NCBI GenBank assembly: GCA_936440205.1
Contig: OW387133.1
Location: 47,208,374 to 47,272,373, forward strand
Reading direction: 5' to 3'
DNA: 64,000 bases
Origin: Lepidonotus clava
Taxonomy: Eukaryota > Annelida > Polychaeta > Phyllodocida > Polynoidae
Made by a program: the position numbers and the translations under genes. Each line of letters starts with the position of its first letter. Positions within the stretch are counted from its first letter, which is position 1. Below are positions 48,001 to 60,000 of this stretch, one piece after another. The notes beneath the pieces are model-generated. The model was not told the origin of the DNA. It ran no database searches and saw only the letters and a program-made list of their open reading frames with translations.

Positions 48001-51000
48001 GGAGATGTTGGAGAAACAACTATAGGTTAAAAAGGCAAATGGACCATCATTGGGGGTCAGCACTCAGATGCCACAACACAGACAATACAACTAATAGTGA
48101 ATCTTATTTCTCATGAACTGTAGCATAATGCTGTATTTACTCTGTTTTAATCCTTTAGATACCAAGTTTCTATCAAAGTTTTGAACTTTGCTAAATGAGA
48201 ATATCGTCTTTCACCCCAATAAGGGCAAGCAATACCTTTGGCCCATTGCACAATACCTTGCATAACAATGCAAGGTAGCAAATTAATGACACCTTTCGTA
48301 GCAACTTTCCCGATAATAATGCAAGTTTTGGCACATTTTGGCACTCAAAAAAAACTATTTAGAATACTGTTAATGAGCTGTATTTTTTGGGATTTATAAT
48401 CCTAAAGAGACTCTTTTTACATCAATTTACAGAACTCAATTTCATTCAGTAGAAACAAAGATATAAGGGTTTGAAAATAACACGAGCTTTATAACGCGCA
48501 TGTTGTTACAACACCACTCTTAAAGTTATCTTAAAGTTGTCATTGTTACCCAAAGTCATTGTGCAAGAGGCCAATTGTGGCAGACATTCATGTGCAGTCA
48601 ACCTACAACAACAATATTTGAAATCATTAGGCCTACTTGTCTCTTGACAGGTTGTTCCTTTTCTGTCAGAAGAACACTGGCAGCTGAAGATACTCCCTTG
48701 CTCGGTACATGTGCCGTCATACATACAAGGGTTGCTTTCACATGGAGGCCTATTTGACTCTTGACAGGTCATTCCTTTTCTGTCAGAAGGACATTGGCAG
48801 TCAAAGATACTCCCTTGGTTGGTGCATGTGCCGTTATACATACAAGGGTTGCTTTCACATGGAGGCGTCGGGGGAACAACTAGGTTAAAAAGGCAAACAG
48901 ACCATCATTGGATGTCAGCACTAACATGCCACAACATAGACAATCCAGCTAATAATGACTCTTATTTCTAATAACTGTAGCATAAATCAATGCATCTTGA
49001 TTATATACAATGAACTAATATCATGAAGTCGAATTCTCCCTTAATGACGTTTTGGCCGAATTTTACGTTAAAAATGTATATTTCCTGGCAAAACGGAGGG
49101 GCTCTTGCTCACACAAGCACTCTGATTCAGCCAATGCTTTTGGAATCGAAAATAATTACGAGAAGGCCAATATATTGGTGATAATATATATGCGTACATT
49201 GTAAAAGAGCATATGAGAATAGCCTTCACTTCACGCACGTACACACGTACATGCACAGACATACTCTATATATATACCTACATATTATGATATATATGTA
49301 TAACGAAATGGTTAAAAGGGAACAAACCTGTTTCACAGCGGTCTCCTGTTGTTGTGGAGAGACATGCACAACTGAATCCAGTATCGTCAGTCTTCGCGCA
49401 TGTACCTGAGTTTTGGCAAGGTCGTGCATACTCACATTCTTCGTAATCAGCTGAAATGAGGAAAACATGTTGAGAACCTCATCTCAGCTACTGTTCAATT
49501 TAGGTAAGATAAAATAAACAATTCGATTAACAATTTAAACAGTCCTTATATTGCAATTCTTTCTTTTCTGTTGAAAGATTTGATTTTTTTTACAACATAG
49601 GCCGACACTCAATCAAAGAGATTCACAATAGACCTAACCATGCACAGTCGGATCTTACTATTTGAAATACTGTTGGTTGCCAGAAAAATGTCTCAATTCA
49701 TGAGGTGTCTCGGGTTATGAAGGTTCATCATATGAATATAATAGAATGTCAAACCTCTCAAGTATGTGATTTTCTTTTTAACTTTTGGTACACCTATTTA
49801 TCAACCCTCAATCAAAATCTAATGCACTACCCAGTATTTAGAAGTTTAGATTGATAGTTATTACCTTAATTTAAAAAGTGACGTGCCACGTGCATATGGA
49901 AGTGTAACTGAGTCACTTTGCATGTATGAGCAAGGTATGCAGTGGGAAATTTAGAGGGCTCTGAGTGGTACCTCCCACATAAGAGAGTCAAAATATACTG
50001 TTGGGTATGACTGACAAACTGGAATCATAATATAGGAGCTTTTTTGAGAAGGGACCTATTGGCAATTCATCATGTCATAAAAATATGACATGATTTTAGA
50101 GGAACAACTCTTTTAAATGCCGCAAACCATTTTGAGTTATTCCCGATAGAGGCCAAGATAATTATGTTTGTGTGAACCTTGGTACCTCTTGTACATTAAG
50201 AACAAACTATTCTCTATAACTGTATGGGGCCTTCCATATAGTACGTACGCAAATCTTCAAAATTTTCAGACCCCCCCACCCCCCCTGGGTCCAAATACGC
50301 ATTGGATTTATACAGGAACATACGCAAATTTTCAAAAATTCCAGACCCCCCTTGGTGCGTATGTACTATATGGAAGGCCCCTATTTATTTCCATGTAATG
50401 GCACTTTAAATGTGAATAAGTTCAATCAAAACGACTAAATTTTCTCATTATCAAAAATACCAAACATGCAATTACTTTTGATAGGAGTGCTTGTTCCACT
50501 CACTGTTTGCAATATTGATAAGAGTAAAAAGATTTCTACATTACCCATGTACCCATAATTATTGATATTCTTTTTCCTGTAACCGTGGTAACTTGCTAAC
50601 CTACATTATGCTTAGATGGTAAAATAAATTCCATTTAGAATTTCCCATGATGCATTGGTCATACAAATTCTAAAATTGTCATATCTGTCATGAGAACCTC
50701 TACAAAATTTCGTGTAAGTCAAAATTTTGCCAGATTTAGGCTTGATTTGGACATAATGGGCTGTAATGTACATACAGTTGTAACATAACTAGATATTGAA
50801 AAATGATGAAATAAATACTGGAAGAATGGTTATGACTTCCGAAACAATATTCAAATCTTTTTTAATTAGAACACAACCCCACAATATTTGGACATGAAGT
50901 GGCTCAAAATGCCATAGATACCCTTTCCCAAATAATATTATGCTCCCACATGCCTATATCACTTCCTTCCTTCAATGTGTTAAGAGACGGTTGTAGTGTG

Positions 51001-54000
51001 CATCCATTCCAAGTTGTGAATGTGATTTTAGTATCATAATTATTTTATACTTTTTTTCCAGAAAACATGTTTGATGTTGAGGTTGTGAGGTTTTTGAAGT
51101 AGTGAATAGCAATATTGATATAGTGTCAAATAAACTGCAGTCACTGCTTATGTCGCAACTCAGGCCCGTACCCAGGCTCTGATGTAGGGGGTGGCAAGGT
51201 TCCACAATTAAGTTGAACTTTTGCCAATATTTTCAATAATTTGAACTTGATAATGGGGGTGGCAACTAGAAAAAGTGCAACTTTTCAATATTTTGCTACT
51301 AATTTTAGGGATATTCACATAAACTTTTGGAAAGGAAGGTGGAACTTTTGGAAAAAAAACGTTGGGGGGGGGGGGGGGCCCCCCCACTACCCCCCCCCCC
51401 TAGTTAGGCCTGTAGGCCTATTCAGTTATTTGAAAAATCCCTGCCGCCATTCATAAATAGATAACCCTATAAAACTAACTGGGAACATCTCGTATTTAAA
51501 CTAATGAAAAACTATGTATAAGTAGTGGACGGTTTCATTTATAACAATATGAGGGGGTACCCTTTTGCCATACCGACCGTTCTTGAAATCGAACCTCTCT
51601 CACTTTATAGAGGATCCGGACTTTATCTTCTTTTTCAACTCACGGTTAGTAACAATTGGTCTTAAAGGCAAGACGTAATCATCCGTCCCCTTTTCTGTCA
51701 CCTCAATCTGTTGATCAATGGTGGCGGGCCCCGGGCTATATTTGTATATTTTAGTCAGGTAATTTCCTCCAATGCGTGAAGCAGTGTAGTAGGCTATGAC
51801 AGAATTCTTGGCGTCCGTCGGGTACATGAGGCCGATGACCCAGCCCTTCTGTACACTAAGCCGACTCTCCCGACTCAGTGCTATCTTGTGTTGACCCGAG
51901 AGTGTCTCGATGGTTTCGGCACGCTTCAGTTTGTAGGTGTCGTCGCCCAGCGGCTCAAACACGCATGCCTGGAATGTGCCGTCATATTTGGCGTAATACT
52001 CCCAACCCAGGAGGACCTGAGAGTCGTACCAAAACGCCAGGTCAGGCAAAATCACTGTTTCCATCGTCTGTCTATTCGAGTCGGCCTTTTCCCCGTGGGC
52101 TTCGCTGACATCCATGCGGGGGAAGTACACGTCCATTTTCCCTGAATACAGCAATCAAATTATGTTTATGAACAAAGGAAACCAATATCCCAGGTTATTA
52201 GTTTAGATAATAGATTGTTTTTAAAATCTGGAATAGTGTATTGTAAGTATTATTCAATCTTCTGTTATCATCATATCCTTGTGCGATTTGATCGAAGAAA
52301 AACTCTCATGTCAAGTTATTTTAAATTAGCGTTATGATACATAAATATACGATCATACTTAAGATTGTAGAATAGAACGAAATTGATCAATCTGATTTCA
52401 TTGAGTGCCTTCAGAATGCATCTGATCTTCCAAACAGTTCAGTGAATATGTATGGAAAACATTTGAATACACACTGTAATGAACACAATGAAGTACCTGC
52501 ATCACAATCTATACATAAATATTTATATTATACATACATGTATGTAATGAGTGACTATAGTGATAAGAGTTACAATTGAATTTCTGTTGGTATGAAGTTA
52601 CAAAAAATGATGTGCTCATCAAACAATCAAATCCGGATAAAACTTCTAACAACAAAATGTTGAATTCAAATTGATAGATGGATATAAAGTTCAGTTACGT
52701 CGTTCTTATATAACGTATCATTTACAACGGTGTTATTGGCGTCGACCGTATCTTATATACTAAAGTATTTTGCTTAAAGAAAATCACTTGCGGAACTACT
52801 GATTATAGGAAATCTGAACAGCATTGCTTCATATTGGTCTCTTGTTAGAAATTTAGGAAATGTCAACCAACAAAATAAAAGAAACAATTTTGTGATTCTT
52901 ACATGTCTATGAGAATCCTTATGCTTCTCAGATATAACTCTCATGGTATCTTTTCATTATGAAAGCTAGCGTACTCACTCTTTAGGATCAAGTCCTCGGT
53001 GTCAATTAAAGCATAAGTGGTCAACTCAGATGAATCGGGGATCAGTTTTAAGTCACCGTCCGAGCAATATAGACCGTTACAATTTCGATCTCTGGAAAGA
53101 GGCATATTTAACCCTGTCAGTATACCAAAGGTCTTGAGTAGCTGTACATGTAACAATCTATCCACAAATACTTTCCTTTTCCAAATCGATAACTTATTTC
53201 CCTGCCTTTATATATCATTTTCAAAATGATTGCATAACAGATTTGCTGTCATTAACATTTAATATGGTATTATCATTGAAGAATAGAAAATGGTCGTTTT
53301 TTTTTTAGAAATTATAGAATTTGTGAAAATTAGGGCGACCTTACACCAATATTTAGTAATAACTATAAAAGAGATAATACATACATCGAAAGAAGTCGAA
53401 AGTTCTCAGTGATTCTATATATCTGACATGCAGAGGAGTACAAAAGGAACGTTTTTGGAACGTTTTCAGATGGACAACCAATTAAGGTATACAAAAAGAA
53501 TCAGAATCTCATAGAAAACAGGGAAACTGACAATATTGTGTCACTGTCAATGTGGAAAATTAATTGCCTTTACTTTACTTCTTTAAAAAATGAGAATTTA
53601 TATAGAAAAAAAACTACTTCCCAGCAAAGAAGAGACCTAACGGGAACATTTCACTACGCTCTAATAATGGTCTGTAGTGTTCTGTGACGTTATACGAATT
53701 TTCCGCAACGTCACATCCTTGGCTAGGATACTTACAACATTTTTTTCACAGTTTTAGTTTTAGTTGCAATAGCGACACCTAGACAATCAAACCGCTAGAC
53801 TTTGAAGGCTAGGGTCTGGGAAAGACTCTACCGATCATATTTTGTAACTTATAGGAATAATTAAGCTATCTTAATCAAATCTGATATAAGTATTTCAAAT
53901 GGCCATAACCTTTAATGACTCTCTTTGGGAAACTCCTTCACCAATGTTAATCCCTTGTCTATAAAACGATTGTCAACTAATGTTTGACGAATTTCTAAAA

Positions 54001-57000
54001 TTTTTCCCGCTCCTGTGGTGTCCAAACTTGAATCGTTGTTAATGTTGCCACAAAACTGAAATATTTGTTTTTGATAAATAAGGTGTGAATCATTTATGAA
54101 AACTAATGTGGTGAACATAGGAGTTCAAATATTTGAAGACTGATTATTCTCAGGGAACGAGTTTTTGGGGATCAAAATTTCAATAATGAAGTTACAGGAT
54201 GTTATATTCGAATGCAAGTTGTCTTGCTTTTCACCAATGAGTGTATATTTGTGATTTCCTGAGTAATTCTATAAAGTCATTAAGGTTCTCTTTTGGAATG
54301 AGTGTTTGTGACGGGACACGAGAGTAATTGACCATGCATGAGATTATGAGTATTGGGTACAAGAAATAATATAATGATACTGGAAGTTACACAACAGGGC
54401 ATTAGGATGAGTATGAGTACGAGTCTTGGGGGTATGAAAGCCCAAGTGTGTTAACAAATAAACAGATGTCAGCGTGTCAACACCAATTCCTTCTTGTGTC
54501 TCACTCTTTCAAGGGGTTAGGGAATGAAGAAATAGATAGTTATAAAGAACGATGCAGCACGCAATACACTTTGGCCATTAAAGGGGGGGAACCCACTGAG
54601 CGACTAGAATAAATTCTGGTCCTTTCGACCGGTTCTGCTCATTAGTGTTTTTTCAACCAGAACTGATCAAAAATGACCAGAAATGGTGTTCCCATTATGC
54701 GATTCGACCAGAAATCCACTTGAAATTTTTAAATCGCTTGGAAAATATCTAACAATGTTAGATATTGGTCGCGAGCAATCTCTGTTTCAACCAGAATTTA
54801 GATTGCATCGCACAGTGGGTACCCCCCCTATAGGATCCCTGATAGGGGAAACACTGGGGCATTGCACAGTGGTTATCCTTTTTTGAGGGGGGAACCCATT
54901 GTGTGATTAAAAACGTTCTGGTCGTTTCGACCAGTTCTGGTCGTTTCCGACCAGAATAAGTGTTCCCATTGAGCGATTTGACCAGAAATCCACTTGAAAA
55001 CTTCAAATCGCTTGCAAAATATCTAACAAGGTTAGATATTTGTTTGCTGGCGATCTGTGTTTCGACTGAAATTTATATCCCATCGCTAAATGGGTACCCC
55101 CGCTAAATGGGTACCCCCCTTTAGTTTGGCCATTAAAGGGGGGAACCCACTGAGCAACTAAAATAAATTCTGGTCCTTTCGACCAGTTCTGGTCGTTAGT
55201 GTTTTTTGACCAGAACTGAACGAAAACGACCCGAAATGGTGTTCCCATTCTGCGATTCAACCAGCAATCCACTTGAAATCACTAAATCGCTTGGAAAATA
55301 TCTAACAATGTTAGATATTGGTCGCTAGCAATCTCTGTTTCAACCAGAATTTAGATCGCATCGCACAGTGGGTACCCCCCTATAGGATCCCTGATAGGGG
55401 AAACACTGGGGTACCCACCGTACCCTACGGTATATTAGTTAATACTACTAATACCGTTAAGGCGGTGATCCACGTTGCGACAAAATTGGACCGATAGTGG
55501 ACCGATTCAAAATCGGCTGAAAATCGGCTGGAAATTGGCTGGAAATTGGCTGGAAATCGGCTGGAAATCGGTTCACTTTGGAAAATATCGCAACGTGGAT
55601 CATGTCAATTGATATTTTCCAGCCGATTTCCAACCGACACAAGTCAGACTAAATTATTCCAGCCGATTTCCAGCCGACGATGGTCCGACGAAATTATTAA
55701 GCCTGTTTAATAATTCTGGACCGATTCTGGACCGATTTGGACTGATTCTGGACCGATTTTATTATGTCTACGTATTATCAGTGTTATTTCATTTATTTTT
55801 CCACAAGGGAGTTATAGAACAATAATGTTATCAAAATATATCAAAATGAATTATCTTTCGCATGATATATTTTTTAATGCTTTTTGAAAAGTATTTTACT
55901 ATTTTGCTATTTATCAATCAAACAGATTAAATAATAATTATATATTCGTGGTCCTACTGACCATATTTAGACATAAAATATGAAAATATTTCCAAAATTA
56001 TGATAATTTAGTCAACCGATTTTTTTTCACTGTTTTCCTATTAATTTGTGGTCCAGGATGCAAGAAAATAATCTGTTTTCATCTTCACAATGGATCATAG
56101 GTAGAGGACCGATTGTGGACCGATTGTGGACCGGTTTTAGGATCAATAGGCTTAATTACCAAACTGATTCTCAACCGACAAAAATCCGTCGTTCCTGAAA
56201 TCGGTTCAGTGATCCTATGTTCGTCGGTCTGGGAAATGTCGCAACGTGGATCACTAGCTTTACTACTTCTACTACTACTATTATTAGTTTATTGGTAGAC
56301 TACCGTTTGACCTGTCAATCAGTTTCGGTCGCTTAAACGTCCAGAATGTACGTTGATTCAGTCAATGTGTACCCCTTTTACTTACTTGTAAGTAATCACG
56401 TTTGGTATCACGTTTGATAGCGTACTTCCATCTTGAAATACTTTTTTTCTGCAAGAACCAAGCTTATGTACCGATTTACTGACTATCTCCGTACAGTTGG
56501 ACGTGACGCCACTTGAAGACTTGAAACTTGTTACATAAACTGGTTCAAAGTCTGGCGCTGCTTCTGTCCATGAGTTCATGAAATCCTTAAAATCCTTTTC
56601 ATCCGTGACCTCTTCTAGACTAGAATATATTGAAGGCTCTATAAAAGGAATTTAGAGCTTATCATGTATTCATTTCAACTATCTGAATCGGACAAAACAC
56701 ATGCAACAGTCATGATTTAAAAAGGCAGACAAGATATTATATGTACTAACTGCGAAGCATCTAAACTTGTTGATTGAGGAGACAACCTGTAGCTTTGTGG
56801 TCCCGAGCGGTTCCAATACACGTAATGCGTAGGAAAAGATTGTTAAGGACAACTTGTAGCTATGTTCAATATTTCAATGATTTTTAACGTTCTCATTTAA
56901 AGTTAGCAATTTCGCAATATACGTTATCGGTGTTACATTGTGAACCCATATAGGATCAGATAGATTTAGTGAAAGTTATACTACTCCCAGGCCGTACCTC

Positions 57001-60000
57001 TATTGTTTTCAGGTTTGTCGGTGAATCCTAGTTTTGCCTTAAAGGGGGTACCCATTGAGCGACTGGAATCGTCTCTACTAGTTATGGTTGCTTGATTCTG
57101 GTCGAAAACGACTAGAACCGGTCGAAAAAGAACAGAATGTGTGCTCCCATTGAGCGATTTTGACCAGTTCTGGTCATTTTTGACCAGAATCAAGCAACCC
57201 TAACTAGTAGAGACGACCAGAATTTAGTTAAATGGGTATCCCCCTTTAGATACAACCTAGCTAAACTTCCGGCGGATGTTTATTTGATAAACCTCCGCCT
57301 GAGCTAATTTAAGAATTATACAGGCCACATGTGCAAATGAAATACATAATTTCAAGTTTATGAAAAGATTTTTTTTAAACTATTTTGAACAGCCCAGAAT
57401 TGAACCATAGACCTTTCAGTTTATAGAGCAAGATGCTACCCACTAGGCCTATACTAATGAGGCCGCTGTTGGGCAGTTGGCCAACACGTTCTTGTTAGGA
57501 CGAAAGGAAGTAAGGTGAGGGTGGGACGGGTGGGTGTCTGATTGTTATAATGGTTTAGATATTGGTACCGTGAACACCAACCTGTACGTGTGACGTCATT
57601 GGATCCCTAAAAAACCTAAACCTGGTGGACCCCTCTCAGGTAGAACGCCCCTCAAGTAAGGCACATCAAACTATACTTTAGGCCCCAATACAAAGTACCC
57701 CAACAAACGGCTGACACTTTGCCAAGCTAAAATGACTGAGTTGAATCACCACAGAAGGGGCGAATACAGGGGGTTTAGTGAGAGGAATTGTTCTAAATAC
57801 TTTGAATAGCTATACATTGGTGCCAGTGAATTATTTCAGGCCTTTCTCAAAATTAATAAAGTCCCCAGTATGTTATTTACACAAGGTCCTGGTGATCTGA
57901 AGACTCAGATATAATATACTTTGTGGACATACATGGGATGGCTCAGAATCAAAAGACTTAGTGTCCCTTGTAGGCGTCATTGGGCAGTAAAGGAATAACT
58001 TCTGATCAATGGGAAATATAAAAATTAATCATTCTCATGTAAATGAATGAATCATAGGAGCCTTGAATGATGATCTGTACAATGTGTACTTGATGTTGAT
58101 TGACAAGGATGTATTTTAGATATTGTCATTGTCATAGACTGAACGTTACTTGAAATTTCCATAAAAATGAGCCATATTGTATTGAATTAATGTGATCCTG
58201 TATATAAGTTTAGTAATTCTGAAAACCAATAAACCAGCTTAAACAATTCAAAGCACTTTTGGTTGAACCCTGCAGGTGGTTCTCTCACCTGTTGGACTTA
58301 CCTGAACTTAAGCCATTTGGGAAAGACGCCAGAGGAACCATGTCGAAACGCTTACTTCTGTACACATCATAACCACCTACACTATCATTTAGTTTGAGGT
58401 CAGTCAGATCGTCACAATGCTGTAGGTTACAGTAATAACGATTGTAATTAAACACGTTGGCGTCAAATCTGTGAGCCAAATCCAGACACTGACTGACATC
58501 GGAGACCACATCAGCTGCTATTATATCAGAACACCCTGCTGCTAAGCTTGCCTCCGCATGGAGGATTAGCTCGAACTCCTTCGTTCCATTTTCTGTAGTG
58601 AAAATAATATGTAATATAGTGCACAATCAAAGTTTGAAGAGAAAGGTTTACTATGAAATATAATTGAAACTGCCTGCTGTCTTATTCCCCTGAGACAGTT
58701 GGTTAATACTACAAAATCAGCCATAACAATTTGGTTGATAAACTGCTACTTTAATTTGTAAAATGCAGCCCAATATAATATTTATTTTAACATAGGAATC
58801 AATGCTTAAGCTTGTCAGCCCAGCCCATAATGTCCAACCCTATTTTGCCATGAAATACAGTATTTGGTTGACTTGCAAACCTGTAGGTCTGTCAATTGAT
58901 CAAATATAAGAAATCATAATGTTTCTCAGTACACGGGGATATATCAAGACATAATTCTTGTTTATTCCAGTGACCCAACTTGCTAAGGGATGGCTTATTT
59001 GATGTGATTTGTCCAACCAGTGTCTGACCCCAGGCCATACACAATGTGGGATATCTATGAGTATTATGGTTTCCATGGCACCCGTACACATTGCTCACGA
59101 AAAGGAATGTTGTCTATTTTATAAAGAATAAAGTGTTGGCTCTATTAAAAATTTGCTATTTTTGTATTGCACACATATTTACTCCAGTTGGTCGTACCTC
59201 GATAAGGCGTATCCTCAAATGTGTACTGACAATTTGGACCAAAATTCCATGGGGCACAAGAGCAATAATATGTAGTGCCCGCTCCAGTACAAACTCCGTT
59301 TATGCATGGGTCACTCGAACATGGGTCTGAAAAATAGATGAAATGTGTATGAATATCTTTCATTTTATTGTCAACATAGGTCCATAGGGAAAGTTTTAAC
59401 ACTGAATACTATCTTTAATCTTAGGACAGAGAAACATGTGAGGAAAGTAATATAATTATATTCCATCAAGACTTTGAAACACTTGTAATGTCTGGAAGAA
59501 CAGATTGTGTCTAAAGGTATTCAATAAACATATCCCCCCAAAAAGTTAAACACAAAACTGCATGTTATATTGTCAACAATGTCAAAAATGGATAATGCAA
59601 GAAAGGTAATATAATACTGTAGTAGTTTAATCCATAATGGCCCAATAGATAAGGCCAATATTCTTATTCCTTTCTATAAATTACCCTATGAAAGAGTGAC
59701 TGTAATAGTACTAAGTTCTGCTGGCGACAAGGGAAGAATGGAGTAATCCAACTTGTCCCAGGATAATAAAATGTTCAAAAAAAACAAAACAAACATAATA
59801 TATACCTATAATAAATAGGATAAAAGATAAACATCACGATGACCCATACACACCTTCGTATACCTCAATTTCACAGAGAACCAAAGCGATCTCTGTAGCA
59901 CGCAGGTACTTCAGACCCACGAAGCGACCTGTGACAGGTTTTGGGACGCAGGCAAGGTCGATGGCCGTGGAGGTTGGCAATCTATGGTGATAGCGTCGGC

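Larger units (their letters stand above)
49451..51643. other. Receptor intron with two miniature elements
   Basis: No exon is seen: the flanking exons join in phase. It contains the elements at 50226-50381 and 51161-51412; the rest is unremarkable AT-rich sequence. Confidence 0.6.
53092..56385. other. 3.3-kb intron inside PAN domain 2
   Basis: Contains three tandem TTAA-flanked elements (54578-55384) and a different TTAA element (55457-56262). An open frame at 53912-54118 (-) has an acceptor-like start but is not needed by phase and is left out. The remainder is AT-rich and featureless. Confidence 0.6.
56639..58301. other. 1.66-kb receptor intron with element and tRNA-like relic
   Basis: Contains a TTAA element (57039-57248), a small hairpin (57272-57300) and a tRNA-derived sequence (57391-57462). 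No exon is required between PAN domains 1 and 2. Confidence 0.6.

Noticed and set aside
46524-48145. Regularly spaced repeats resembling a satellite or CRISPR-type array
   Set aside because: The repeated part contains an intact EGF exon with conserved splice sites in every unit, in a eukaryotic gene.
51600-51643. Extension of the unnamed-module exon to its in-frame stop
   Set aside because: The GTGAGT donor at 51643 gives the right phase for the following EGF exon; the extension does not.
53912-54118. Open frame on the minus strand with an acceptor-like start, in the intron of PAN domain 2
   Set aside because: The flanking exons join in exact phase and the joined sequence matches the first PAN-like domain across the junction, so an extra exon would break the domain.
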